From Bacillus sp. NP157 (GTDB lineage Bacteria > Pseudomonadota > Gammaproteobacteria > Xanthomonadales > Rhodanobacteraceae), in assembly GCA_018889975.1 (NCBI GenBank), contig CP076546.1, forward strand, positions 4,743,001-4,807,000: a stretch of 64,000 bases of DNA, read 5' to 3'. The notes beneath the pieces were generated by a model that searched no databases, was not told the origin of the DNA, and was given only the letters and a program-made list of their open reading frames with translations. Position 1 is the first letter of the stretch. Each line of letters opens with the position of its first letter. The position numbers and the translations under genes are program-made. Below are positions 53,588 through 62,378 of the stretch, piece after piece.

Positions 53588-55362
53588 CAGGCGGCTTCCC
53601 TGTTGCGGTAATGCTGGTCGCTGAAGGCGCGGGCGAACGCGACCAGGTCTTCCATCGTCGCGCAGGGGTGGATGGCCCAGCCCTGTTCGTCGCGTGCGCG
53701 GCGCAGGTCGCCGAACCACTGGCCCGAGGTCCAGTTCGCGGGGATATTCAGCGCCATGGTGCCGCCGGCGCGACCGACGGCGAGTGCATGCGCGCTGATG
53801 TCCCAACCGCTGAGCCCCTGCTCGTCACGGGCGAACATCGTGTCGATGCCGGCATCGGAAATCATCAGGATATGCACCGGGCGATCGTGCGGGCGCCGCG
53901 CAGCGAAGGTCTCGCGCAGCCGGTGGATGGGAAAGGCGGTGGCGCCACCGTAGTAGCCGGTGAGCACGCGCAGGATCGCGTCTTCGTCGCGAACGAAACC
54001 CTCGGTGTGCATGTACTGCTGCTTGCCGCTCCACAGCGTCGCCTGCACGCGCGAGCCCGTGCGCAGGGCGGACAGCGCGATGATCGCGCCGGCCAGGGCG
54101 AGGTACGAGGTGTGCTGTTGCGGGTTGGGCATCGAGCCGGAACTGTCCACGTAGATGTCGAGGTCGACCGGGATGACGTCCTGCTCGCGCCCCGGCGACA
54201 CGCCCATGGTCCGGCGCACGGTGGTCACGCCGGGAATGATCCGCGGCGACACCAGCACGCTCTGGAACCAGTCGATGTCTTCGACGGCGTCGCCCACTTC
54301 CCAGGTTTCCAGGCCTTCGGGCAAGGGCTCGGGGGATTCGGGCGCGCGTCGCGTCGGGAACGGCACGAGGTCGGGCAGGGCGCGTTCGCGGTAGTAGCGC
54401 ACGGCGATGTCGTGTTCGCTGCGGGTGACGCCCGCGGCCTTGAGGATCTCGCCGTATTCGAATGGCTCGCGTGCCTGGCCGGTGGATCGCTCGTTCGATG
54501 TCGCGGGCTCGACGGGTGCCGTCCGCTCGCCGGAGAGACCCGGATCCTCGCTGGGATGGATGCCGCCGTCGAGTTCGTCGCTCTCCACGTCGACCAGTCC
54601 GCTCGGCTCGCAGTGTTCGGCGGCCATCCGCGTGTCGTGCAGGTAACCCAGCGCATCCGATCCGTGGGTGTCTTCGACCAGGTATTCCAGCAACAGGGTG
54701 GCGAAGCGCCCGGCGGCATGCAGCCACTCGCCGCTGTAGACGCGGATCAGCCGCGCGCCAAGCCACGCGTCGCCGCGGATGCGCACGTCGTCGACGGCGC
54801 CGCCGAGGCTGCCGCGCGGCAGGCTCCACAGTTCTTCGTAGATGCCCATGTACAGCATCCACAGGCGGTTGTCCGGCGACGCGGGCGTGGCCCTGGCCAG
54901 GCGCCGGTAGACCTCGTCCATGCGCAGCCCGGCGCGGCGCTGCAGGCGGTCGTTGATGAACAGGTCGGTGTAGAGGTTGGCCACCATCGGCGCATGCCGT
55001 TCCAGCGTGGGCAACGCGCGACGCATGCGCGCGAGCAGGCGGAACTGGTCGGAGGCCGTCGCGGGGGCCAGCACGTGGTGGCCGATTTCGTGGGCGAGCA
55101 CTTCCACGGCGAGGTCATCCAGGCCGAACCGCGCCACCGTTTCCATGTCGATCACCACGCTCTGGTCGAACAGGCGGATCATCGCGAAGCTGCCGCTCAG
55201 CCCTTCCTGCGCCGCTTCCACGCGCGTATCGCACAGGCGCGGATCGCGCAGGCGGGTGAAGCGGCTCCAGCAGGCCAGTGCGGCCGGCCACGCGGTGCGC
55301 CAGGCGGCCAGGCGCTCGCCCGGCGTGGGTAGCGGCGGGGGTGTTGTCGTGGCCTCGCTCAT
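53587..55362 (-). CDS. HExxH metalloprotease-like and VWA-domain protein
   Basis: 591-residue cytoplasmic protein. Near the N-terminus is VEVLAHEIGHHVLAP, a zinc-protease HExxH motif at His91-Glu92-His95. A long middle region follows. The C-terminal VWA domain has the MIDAS motif DIYVDSSGSMPNP (Asp406, Ser408, Ser410), a Thr candidate in GGATAFP (about 475) and Asp in MISDAGID (about 503). VWA proteins of this kind work with MoxR ATPases, here the gene at 56306. A third zinc ligand was not identified. It overlaps both neighbours (ATGA and TGATG). Confidence 0.88.
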   Translation of the reverse strand: MSEATTTPPPLPTPGERLAAWRTAWPAALACWSRFTRLRDPRLCDTRVEAAQEGLSGSFAMIRLFDQSVVIDMETVARFGLDDLAVEVLAHEIGHHVLAPATASDQFRLLARMRRALPTLERHAPMVANLYTDLFINDRLQRRAGLRMDEVYRRLARATPASPDNRLWMLYMGIYEELWSLPRGSLGGAVDDVRIRGDAWLGARLIRVYSGEWLHAAGRFATLLLEYLVEDTHGSDALGYLHDTRMAAEHCEPSGLVDVESDELDGGIHPSEDPGLSGERTAPVEPATSNERSTGQAREPFEYGEILKAAGVTRSEHDIAVRYYRERALPDLVPFPTRRAPESPEPLPEGLETWEVGDAVEDIDWFQSVLVSPRIIPGVTTVRRTMGVSPGREQDVIPVDLDIYVDSSGSMPNPQQHTSYLALAGAIIALSALRTGSRVQATLWSGKQQYMHTEGFVRDEDAILRVLTGYYGGATAFPIHRLRETFAARRPHDRPVHILMISDAGIDTMFARDEQGLSGWDISAHALAVGRAGGTMALNIPANWTSGQWFGDLRRARDEQGWAIHPCATMEDLVAFARAFSDQHYRNREAA

Positions 55363-56309
55363 CGCGGCAGGGGCTGCACGCAGATGACGTGGCTGAACGG
55401 CGAACTGATCGCCAGCGCGTCGGCATGCGCGACGACGGCCAGTTCGTCCGCGGGCAAGCCGTGTTCGCCGAGCCGGGCACGCCATGCGGCGTCCGGCCGG
55501 CCCGGCGCGCGCGCCGCGTGGAACTCATCGGCTGTCGCCGGCAGCAGGGCCGCGCCGTAGGCGTCGGCGACCAGCGCGAAGAAACGCTCGCCGCTGCGCA
55601 CGACGAAGCGCGCCGCATCCGCTCGCACCTCGGGAGGTTCGGGGAACACGCCGCCGAAGCCGGTGAACGCACCCACGTCGCGCAAGGCCTCCACGCGTCC
55701 CGACGGCTGCCACCAGGGATCGGCGGCGTGTCCGTCGAGCAGCGGCTGCAGCGCTTCGCCCTCCGCGCCGAGCGCGGCGCTGGCGAGCGCGGCGGGCAGC
55801 TGCGCGGCAAGGCGCAACGCACCGTCGCGGTAGGTCGGCATGCCGGCACGCCACGCGAGCACCTGGCCGACGGCACGCCACTGCGTGACGGTCTCGCAAC
55901 GCGGCGACAGCGTGGCGAAGCTTTCCAGCCAGATGGCCTGGCGGGCACCGGGCGCCTGCGCGATGCGTAGCGTGGCGTGGCTCAGCGCGCCCAGCACGCT
56001 GTCCGGCTGCACCGCGATCAGCGCGCTGGCAGGCACGGCCAGGCGCTCCCACGCCGCGCTGACGGCGACCAGCGACGCGCTTGCGCGGCCTGCCAGTTGC
56101 AGGCACAGGTGATATCCCGCCAGCGTCACCGCGGCCTGGCGTTCCGACGGCACGGCGGCGACCACCGCATCGAGCGGGCCGGCCAGCAGGGCGGCGAAGG
56201 CCTCGGTATCGAAGGCGGGGTATTGGTGGCGCGCCGTGGCGACGCGTGCATTGAAGTCGTTGCGACCCGCCGCCAGCACGCGTGCGAGGGCCGGTCCGAC
56301 GCGCTTCAT
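55359..56309 (-). CDS. Unknown protein between MoxR and VWA genes
   Basis: 316-residue cytoplasmic protein, Ala- and Leu-rich, no signal or recognised domain. It has regularly spaced helices (ERQAAVTLAGYHLCLQLAGRASASLVAVSAAWERL) and a C-terminal segment with RFVVRSGERFFALVADAYGAALLP. Start ATG 56309 and stop at 55359 overlap both neighbours by 4 bp (ATGA), so its product is made in step with the ATPase and VWA protein. Possibly a scaffold or substrate adaptor; function unknown. Confidence 0.78.
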   Translation of the reverse strand: MKRVGPALARVLAAGRNDFNARVATARHQYPAFDTEAFAALLAGPLDAVVAAVPSERQAAVTLAGYHLCLQLAGRASASLVAVSAAWERLAVPASALIAVQPDSVLGALSHATLRIAQAPGARQAIWLESFATLSPRCETVTQWRAVGQVLAWRAGMPTYRDGALRLAAQLPAALASAALGAEGEALQPLLDGHAADPWWQPSGRVEALRDVGAFTGFGGVFPEPPEVRADAARFVVRSGERFFALVADAYGAALLPATADEFHAARAPGRPDAAWRARLGEHGLPADELAVVAHADALAISSPFSHVICVQPLPR

Positions 56310-57886
56310 TGCGCGCGCAGCCACTGCAGGTAGTTGGTGTAGCGCTGGTGCAGGTATTTCAGCTTCACCAGGTCGTCGTAGATGTGGCCATACAGCTTGC
56401 GGCCCTTCGTGCGTTCTTCGACGAGGTGTTCGATCGCGGCGAGGCGGCGGCGCACGTCACGCTCGGCCACGCCGTCGAGGCCCCTGGCGAACTCCTCGGA
56501 GGCCTTGCCGACCGGGTCGTCGCGATCCAGGTCGAACTGGTCGTAATCCGCGTTGGACAGGTCGAGCAGGTGGCGCAGCCAGCTATAGGTGTCGGTGCGG
56601 TATACCGCGTTTTCCGGCAGGCCGAAGAACGGCGAGTCCAGGTCCGGGTGCAGCTTGCCGTGCAGGACGAAGGGCACCACCTGGCGCAGGTCGTCCAGCG
56701 CAACGGATTCGTTGCCGCGGAAGAACGCCATGGCCTTGGCGTACACCAGCAGGGTCAGCAGGGTGCGTACCGAAAGGCCGTTGCGGGTCTGGCAGCCGAT
56801 GTCTTTCAGGCGATCGCGACCGGTGTCGGTGGCGGTGAGCCGGTTCCAGTCACCGCCGGCCAGGCGCGCCGCGTCCTTGGTCATGTACTCCAGCTGCTGG
56901 CCGGCCACTTCCATGAATTCGAACTGGCTGGCGAAGAACTCCAGCCGGCGACGCACGTCCGCGGGGACCTCGATCGCGCGGATCCGCCGCGACATCGCGT
57001 CGATCTCTTCCGCGCTGAACACGATCTCCGGCGGGACCATGTCTTCGGGACGCACGTCGCCTTCGATCCGCAGCAGCAGGTCGTCGAGGAAGCGCGGGTT
57101 GAACGCCAGCGCCTGCACGGTGACGTCGATGCGATCGCGCAAGGCCTCGATCACCTGGTAGGTGCCGCCACCGAGGTCGTCGTTGGCGGTGAGGTACCAC
57201 GCCGATTCCGGACACTCGTAGACGTGGTTTAGTACTTCGGCGTAGTTGTCGCCCATCAGGGTGAGCAGGGCGCTTTGCGTGCGGGTGGGGATGCGGTTGT
57301 ATTCGTCGACGATCTTCACCCGCATGCCCAGCCAGCGACGCCAGGCGATGCGGATGTCGTCCATGTCCTGCGCGGTGGCGAGGTCGGCGGGCAGCGGGTT
57401 GCCGAGCAGGTCGGCGACGGTCATCTGCGGATGGCCGTGCTGCATCGCGCGCTTCACCTCACGCAACGGGTAGCCGGCGAGCACGCCCATCAGCGTGGCG
57501 CTGGCGGTCTTGCCGCGGCCGGGTCCGCCGACCAGCAGGCATTTGCGCCGCGTGGCGAAGGTCAGCAGGGGCAACAGGACGAAGCTGGAATAGCTCTGCG
57601 CGGAGGGCAGCACCAGCGTGCGACGGGTGTCGCCGATGCTGAAGCTCGGCGCCGGGCCTTCGTTGAATTCGATGTCGTAATGCGGGCTGATGATCGCGTT
57701 GTTGACGATCCAGAAGTACGCCTGGCGCAGCTTCTCGTCGAGGGTCAGCGCCTCGCCCGGTGCATCGGCGCCGGTGTCGAGCGGGCCGGCATACAGGTTC
57801 TCGACATCGAACTCGCGCGCGGCGGGCGCGTTCTTCGGGTGGGTCGGCGCTTGCGACACGCGCTGGAAGAATCGAAAACCCGGCAT
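56306..57886 (-). CDS. MoxR-like AAA+ ATPase
   Basis: 526-residue AAA+ ATPase, first gene of the operon. Walker A is GGPGRGKT (120-127), Walker B KIVDEYN (191-197), sensor 1 AWYLTANDD (Asn235), and a distal arginine-finger region EALRDRIDV follows. Residues 1-110 form an unusual N-terminal extension and the C-terminal 200 residues are helical. It is longer than classical MoxR (about 330). It is predicted to remodel a target with the VWA protein at 53587. The ATG at 57886 follows AAGGA by 5 nt. Confidence 0.9.
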   Translation of the reverse strand: MPGFRFFQRVSQAPTHPKNAPAAREFDVENLYAGPLDTGADAPGEALTLDEKLRQAYFWIVNNAIISPHYDIEFNEGPAPSFSIGDTRRTLVLPSAQSYSSFVLLPLLTFATRRKCLLVGGPGRGKTASATLMGVLAGYPLREVKRAMQHGHPQMTVADLLGNPLPADLATAQDMDDIRIAWRRWLGMRVKIVDEYNRIPTRTQSALLTLMGDNYAEVLNHVYECPESAWYLTANDDLGGGTYQVIEALRDRIDVTVQALAFNPRFLDDLLLRIEGDVRPEDMVPPEIVFSAEEIDAMSRRIRAIEVPADVRRRLEFFASQFEFMEVAGQQLEYMTKDAARLAGGDWNRLTATDTGRDRLKDIGCQTRNGLSVRTLLTLLVYAKAMAFFRGNESVALDDLRQVVPFVLHGKLHPDLDSPFFGLPENAVYRTDTYSWLRHLLDLSNADYDQFDLDRDDPVGKASEEFARGLDGVAERDVRRRLAAIEHLVEERTKGRKLYGHIYDDLVKLKYLHQRYTNYLQWLRAQ

Positions 57887-57906
57887 GGCGTTCCTTCGTG
57901 TCGGGA

Positions 57907-57932
57907 CGCACGCACCGGGCCCGGTGCGTGCG
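57907..57932. promoter_or_regulatory. Perfect 26-bp palindrome between dxs and the MoxR operon
   Basis: Arms CGCACGCACCGGG/CCCGGTGCGTGCG with no spacer, 20 bp before the MoxR-like start and 16 bp after the dxs stop. No T-run follows on the minus strand, so it is not a standard terminator. It could be an RNA processing hairpin or a repressor operator for the operon. Confidence 0.55.
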
Positions 57933-57948
57933 CGTTGGATCGTTCGGG

Positions 57949-59844
57949 TTAACCCGCGCTGGCCACCGCCGACGCCACGAACTGCGGGAAACGCCCGCGG
58001 ATCGCGCTGCGGATCTGCGGCAGGTCGAGGCCGGCCATGGTCAGCACTTCTTCGCGGCTGCCGTGTTCGAGATATTCGTCGGGCAGGCCGAGGTGGTAGA
58101 TCGGCAGGGTGACGCCCTTCGCCGCGAGGAACTCGGCGACGCCTGCGCCGGCGCCACCGGCGACGGCGTTGTCCTCGATGGTGACGAAGGCCTGGTGGGT
58201 GCGCGCGAGCTCGAGGATGAGCTCTTCATCCAGCGGCTTGACGAAGCGCATGTTGGCCAGCGTGGCGTCGACTTCCGCGGCGATGATCGCCGCCGGGGCG
58301 AGCATGGTGCCGAAGGAGAGGATCGCCAGCCCATGGTGGCCGCGACGACGGATCTCGCCCTTGCCGATCGGCAGCGTCTCCAGGCCTTCGCTGATCTTCG
58401 CGCCCGGGCCAGTGCCGCGCGGATAGCGGATCGCGGCCGGGCCGTTATAGGCATAGCCGGTGCTCAGCATCATCCGGCACTCGTTCTCGTCGGCGGGCGC
58501 CATGATCACCATGTTCGGCAGCACGCGCAGGAACGACATGTCGAAGCTGCCGCAGTGGGTCGCGCCGTCCGGGCCGACCACGCCGGCGCGGTCGATCGCG
58601 TAGGTCACGTCGAGGTTCTGCAGGGCGACGTCGTGGATGGCCTGGTCGTAGGCACGCTGCAGGAAGGTGGAGTAGATCGCCACCACCGGCTTCGCGCCCT
58701 CCACGGCCATGCCGGCGGCGAGCGTGACCGCATGCTGCTCGGCGATCGCCACGTCGAAATAGCGCTGCGGGTATTCCTTCGAGAAACGCACCAGGCCGGA
58801 GCCTTCGCGCATCGCCGGGGTGATGCCGAGCAGGCGCTCGTCGGCAGCGGCCTGGTCACAGAGCCAGTCGCTGAAGATGTCGGTATAGGTCGGCTTGGCC
58901 GGCACGCCCTTCTTCACCAGGCCCGCGATGGGGTCGAACGGACCCACGGCGTGGTATTCGATCTGTGCCTTTTCGGCAGGTTCGTAGCCCTTGCCCTTGG
59001 TCGTCATCACGTGGAGCAGCTGCGGGCCGGGCAGGTCCTTGACCATTTCCAGCGCCTGGACCAGCTGGCCCATGTTGTGGCCGTCGATCGGCCCGGTGTA
59101 ATGGAAACCGAGTTCCTCGAACAGCGTGGACGGCACGAACATGCCCTTGGCGTGTTCTTCCCAGCGCTTGAAGAAGCGGCCGAAGAAGGACTCGCGCGGC
59201 ATGGCCTTCTTGGCCCGCTCGCGCCACGCATTGAGGGTGCGGCTGGACATCGCGCGCGCCGCCATCTTGGTCATGGCGCCGACGTTCTCGCTGATCGACA
59301 TGCCGTTGTCGTTGAGGATCACCAGCATGTTCGGCTCGACGTCGCCGCCGTGGTTCATGGCTTCGAAGGCCATGCCGGCGGTGAACGCGCCATCGCCGAT
59401 CACGGCGACCACCTTGCGGTTGTCCCCACGGCGCTGCAGGGCGATGGCCATGCCCAGCGCGGCCGAGATCGAGGTCGACGAATGGCCGACGCCGAAGGTG
59501 TCGTACTCGCTTTCGTCGCGGCGCGGGAACGGCGCCAAGCCGTCCTTCTTCTTGATCGTGGTGATCCGGTCACGGCGGCCGGTGAGGATCTTGTGCGGGT
59601 AGCACTGGTGGCCGACGTCCCAGACCAGGCGGTCCTTCGGGGTCTCGAACACGTGGTGCAGGGCCACGGTGAGCTCCAGCACGCCCAGGCCCGAGCTGAA
59701 ATGCCCGCCCGACGAGGCCACGGCCTCGATCAGGTAGCGGCGCAGCTCGTCGGCGATCGCCGGCAGTTCGTCCGCCGAGAAACGGCGGAGATCCTCCGGC
59801 GAGTCGATCTGCGCCAGATAGGGATAGTTCGAGAGGTCGTTCAT
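57949..59844 (-). CDS. dxs: 1-deoxy-D-xylulose-5-phosphate synthase
   Basis: 631-residue thiamine-diphosphate enzyme, first step of the MEP isoprenoid pathway. The N-terminal [26 protein letters not shown] motif [18 protein letters not shown]...ILNDN, and the transketolase central domain [18 protein letters not shown] are visible. Normal length. It is followed after 63 bp by the MoxR-VWA operon on the same strand, separated by a perfect palindrome. Confidence 0.97.
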   Translation of the reverse strand: MNDLSNYPYLAQIDSPEDLRRFSADELPAIADELRRYLIEAVASSGGHFSSGLGVLELTVALHHVFETPKDRLVWDVGHQCYPHKILTGRRDRITTIKKKDGLAPFPRRDESEYDTFGVGHSSTSISAALGMAIALQRRGDNRKVVAVIGDGAFTAGMAFEAMNHGGDVEPNMLVILNDNGMSISENVGAMTKMAARAMSSRTLNAWRERAKKAMPRESFFGRFFKRWEEHAKGMFVPSTLFEELGFHYTGPIDGHNMGQLVQALEMVKDLPGPQLLHVMTTKGKGYEPAEKAQIEYHAVGPFDPIAGLVKKGVPAKPTYTDIFSDWLCDQAAADERLLGITPAMREGSGLVRFSKEYPQRYFDVAIAEQHAVTLAAGMAVEGAKPVVAIYSTFLQRAYDQAIHDVALQNLDVTYAIDRAGVVGPDGATHCGSFDMSFLRVLPNMVIMAPADENECRMMLSTGYAYNGPAAIRYPRGTGPGAKISEGLETLPIGKGEIRRRGHHGLAILSFGTMLAPAAIIAAEVDATLANMRFVKPLDEELILELARTHQAFVTIEDNAVAGGAGAGVAEFLAAKGVTLPIYHLGLPDEYLEHGSREEVLTMAGLDLPQIRSAIRGRFPQFVASAVASAG

Positions 59845-59910
59845 CCGCCTATTGTTCGCCCAAGCAGGGGGCGGGGCAAGGACCAGCGTGTGAAAAAACG
59901 AAGGCGAGCC

Positions 59911-60519
59911 TTACCCCGGGCGGCGATCCCGGGGCAGGTGGCTGACCAGGAACTCCATCTGGTCGGCCAGGATGTTGCGGTTGGACAGGATCAGGTGCTC
60001 CACCCAGCTCGGCCGGTAGGGCACGGCCAAAAGCGGCATATTCGCCTGGTGTGGGGTCCGGTTGCTCTTGCGCAGGTTGCAGGCAAGGCAGGCGCTGACC
60101 ACGTTTTCCCACTCGTCCGCGCCCTTCTTGGAGATGGGCACGACGTGGTCGCGGGTGAGCTCGTGGCGGGTGTACTGATGGCCGCAATACAGGCAGATAT
60201 GCCGGTCGCGGGCGAACAGGGCGGTGTTGGTGAGGGCGGGCGCCGGATCGATGGCATGTTCGCGGCAATGGCCGGTGCTGGCCACGATCGGGTGCAGTTC
60301 CAGGCTGCTGCGCAGGCCTGAGGCGCGGCTGATGCCGCCGCGGACGGTCACGCAGGGATCGCCCAGGGTCCAGGCCACGACCCCGCGTACATAGAGGCAA
60401 ACCGCGTCCTGCCAGCTGATCCAGTCGAGGATGCGGCCGGAGGCATCGAGCGAGAGCACCCGCGTGGCGTGCAGCGCAGCCACTTTCGGCAGGTCCTCCT
60501 GGAGCACTTCCATCGTCAT
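59911..60519 (-). CDS. HNH endonuclease family protein
   Basis: 202-residue protein with a C-terminal HNH domain: zinc-ribbon Cys pairs CLYCG and CLACN surround TRDHVVPISKKGADEWENVVSAC, with the catalytic His in DHVVP and Asn in ENVVSAC. The N-terminal 90 residues (VLSLDASGRILDWISWQDAVCLYVRG) are a typical leader of this McrA-like housekeeping group. The start is at 60519 or 60513. Located 66 bp upstream of dxs on the same strand. Biological target unknown. Confidence 0.9.
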   Translation of the reverse strand: MTMEVLQEDLPKVAALHATRVLSLDASGRILDWISWQDAVCLYVRGVVAWTLGDPCVTVRGGISRASGLRSSLELHPIVASTGHCREHAIDPAPALTNTALFARDRHICLYCGHQYTRHELTRDHVVPISKKGADEWENVVSACLACNLRKSNRTPHQANMPLLAVPYRPSWVEHLILSNRNILADQMEFLVSHLPRDRRPG

Positions 60520-60776
60520 CTAGTCTCGTCCTTCACGTGCGCGAAAGAGCGTTCCAGCAAGCCGAACTCCGTGCGGGCCATGGGGTGGCCCCGCCCTTTA
60601 CGAGGGCGTTCGCCCGAGCATAGCCCATAATTACGACAGAAAAGCATCGCCGCGGTATGGATCTTGCGGGGCTTTTCCTGTTCCGCGCCGCTGATATAGT
60701 GGGCGTTCGATTCGAGACCGACGGGTTTGGAAGGGGGGCCGGGGTGGCTTCCCAGGCCTGGCGGGTCCAAGAGGGA

Positions 60777-61544
60777 ATGACAGTGGCAGAAGTGCTTTTC
60801 TACGAGCGCCCGGTGGCGCTGAACCGGACGACTCACCGTGACCTTCGCCTGAAGGCGGTGAACAACATCCATTTCGCCGCCAAGGCACACTCCGTGCCGC
60901 TGACCGGCGTCGAGTTCGCCCCGGCCGCGCGTGACTTCCCCATCCTGTTCGCTGGCAACAGCATCGAGGACGCGGGTCCGATGGCCCTCCTCGGCCTGCG
61001 CCAGGGTGAAAACCTGTTCGTCGGCGAGAACGGTTTCTGGGAACAGGGCATGTACATCCCGGCCTTCGTCCGCCGCTACCCGTTCGTGCTGGCCGAGAAG
61101 CCGGTCGGCGCCGAGGGCGACGATTTCACCGTGTTCCTCGACGAGGCCTACGAAGGCTTCAACGAGACCGAAGGCGAGCGCCTCTTCAACGAAGACGGCA
61201 CCGACGCCCCGGCCCTGACCAACGCCGTGAACTTCCTGGGCGAGTTCCAGGACCACGTGGCCCGCACCCAGTGGTTCATGGGCAAGCTGCGCGAGCACGA
61301 CCTGCTCGAGCCGCGCACCATCACCCTGCAGAAGGAAGGCCGCGGGATCAACCTCAACGGCCTGTTCGTGATCAACGAAGAGAAGCTGCGCAAGCTCGAC
61401 GAAAAGGTCGCTGGCGAGTTCCTCCGCGAAGGCGCGTTCGGCTGGATCTACGCCCACCTGGTGTCGCTGGCCAACATTGATCGCATGGCGGCCCGCCTGG
61501 ACACGCGTGAGACGAAGGACGACGGCGCCAAGCTCAACGCCTGA
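60777..61544 (+). CDS. SapC-family protein
   Basis: 255-residue SapC-like protein (Pfam SapC type). The family pattern starts FYERPVALNRTTHRDLRLKAVNNIHFAAKAHSVPLTGVEF and includes PMALLGLRQGENLFVGENGFWEQGMYIPAFVRRYPFVLA. Named after a Campylobacter S-layer transport gene; in xanthomonads it often lies near TonB receptors and its role is unknown. The ATG at 60777 follows GAGGGA; a longer frame upstream lacks support. The 257-bp gap before it, between divergent genes, shows no other clear element. Confidence 0.88.
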   Translation: MTVAEVLFYERPVALNRTTHRDLRLKAVNNIHFAAKAHSVPLTGVEFAPAARDFPILFAGNSIEDAGPMALLGLRQGENLFVGENGFWEQGMYIPAFVRRYPFVLAEKPVGAEGDDFTVFLDEAYEGFNETEGERLFNEDGTDAPALTNAVNFLGEFQDHVARTQWFMGKLREHDLLEPRTITLQKEGRGINLNGLFVINEEKLRKLDEKVAGEFLREGAFGWIYAHLVSLANIDRMAARLDTRETKDDGAKLNA

Positions 61545-61565
61545 TCGCGGCGTCACGCTGGATAA

Positions 61566-61597
61566 CGAAAAAGGCCGCCTTCGGGCGGCCTTTTTCG
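61566..61597. terminator. Bidirectional intrinsic terminator
   Basis: Stem GGCCGCC/GGCGGCC with TTCG tetraloop, flanked by AAAAA on the left and TTTTT on the right, symmetrical to CGAAAAA/TTTTTCG. It serves both sapC (plus) and the convergent GNAT gene (minus). Confidence 0.95.
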
Positions 61598-61613
61598 TGC
61601 CACCCGGTCCGCT

Positions 61614-62090
61614 TCAGCGGACCGGTCGGGCCATCCGCACCAGGTCCGTATCGAACCCGTGCTTCATGTACAGGTCGCGTGCGCGCTCGTTCCCGGGGAA
61701 CACCGCCAGCGTGACGAACTGGCAGCGATGCTCCTTGGCCCAGACGTAGGCGTGGTCGAGCATGGCCTTGCCGACGCCGGAGCCCTCGTAGCGCTCGTCG
61801 ACCGCGATATCCGAGATATGGCAGTTGTCGCGCTGGGTGAAGAAATCCTTGGTCTTCTGCAGGTGGATGAAACCCACCGCGTCGCCATCGTCGTTCTCGG
61901 CGATGAAGATGTAGCTGTTGGACGGTTGCTCGTCGAGGTGCCTGACCAGGTCCGTCTCGATGCCCTTGAGGCAGTCGCTCTTCGTCCGGCCGTTCGGCAG
62001 CGGGAAGTGGATGAACCGGTGGACAAGGCCGAGGATAAAGTCATCGTCGTCGCTCTCGGCGAGACGAATCAGGAACGCTGGGTCGCTCAT
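61614..62090 (-). CDS. GNAT-family N-acetyltransferase
   Basis: 158-residue acetyltransferase with the acetyl-CoA motif ISDIAVDERYEGSGVGKAMLDHAYVWAKE (Q/RxxGxG/A as RYEGSGVG) and the C-terminal VFPGNERARDLYMKHGFD. The substrate is unknown (small molecule or protein N-terminus). The start at 62090 is MSDPAF; the frame remains open upstream through a repeat array but that is not coding. Confidence 0.9.
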   Translation of the reverse strand: MSDPAFLIRLAESDDDDFILGLVHRFIHFPLPNGRTKSDCLKGIETDLVRHLDEQPSNSYIFIAENDDGDAVGFIHLQKTKDFFTQRDNCHISDIAVDERYEGSGVGKAMLDHAYVWAKEHRCQFVTLAVFPGNERARDLYMKHGFDTDLVRMARPVR

Positions 62091-62179
62091 CGTGTCGGGA
62101 ACCGTCGTTGGCGTTGGGTGTCCGGGCTGGTCCCGTTCTACACCCGGCAGCCCAACGCGTAAAGCACGCATGCCCCTAT

Positions 62180-62201
62180 GTAGGAGCGCGCCTGCGCGCG
62201 A
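62180..62201 (+). repeat. REP palindrome, left member of a pair
   Basis: Exact plus-orientation REP facing the minus-orientation REP at 62357, with a tandem repeat between. Confidence 0.9.
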
Positions 62202-62241
62202 TAGGGGTGCGATAGAGGCGCGATAGGCCGAAATGGCCCGA

Positions 62242-62320
62242 CCATCCATGGCGATAGCCTGGCCATCCATGGCCATTGCCCTTGCCATCCATGGCCATTG
62301 CCCTTGCCATCCATGGCGAC
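62242..62320. repeat. 21-22-bp tandem repeat of CCATCCATGGC units
   Basis: CCATCCATGGC occurs at 62242, 62263, 62285 and 62307, a 21-22-bp period; the middle units read GCCATCCATGGCCATTGCCC followed by TT. Each contains the palindrome GGCCATCCATGGCC or a close variant. The array lies between two inverted REPs and is bounded by GGCCCGA and CAGGCCC. Confidence 0.85.
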
Positions 62321-62356
62321 CAGGCCCATTTCCCCGATCTGGATGCCATGGTCCGG

Positions 62357-62378
62357 TCGCGCGCAGGCGCGCTCCTAC
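62357..62378 (-). repeat. REP palindrome overlapping a stop codon
   Basis: Exact minus-orientation REP. Its GTAG head (62378-62375) supplies the TAG stop of the acyl-CoA dehydrogenase. Confidence 0.9.

Noticed and set aside
57760-60321. 853-codon open frame antisense to dxs and the HNH gene
   Set aside because: It is a GC-rich shadow of two well-supported genes, with His/Arg/Gly-rich composition and no recognisable motif.
62242-62320. Tandem repeat considered as a CRISPR array
   Set aside because: The period of 21-22 bp leaves no unique spacers and there are no cas genes nearby.
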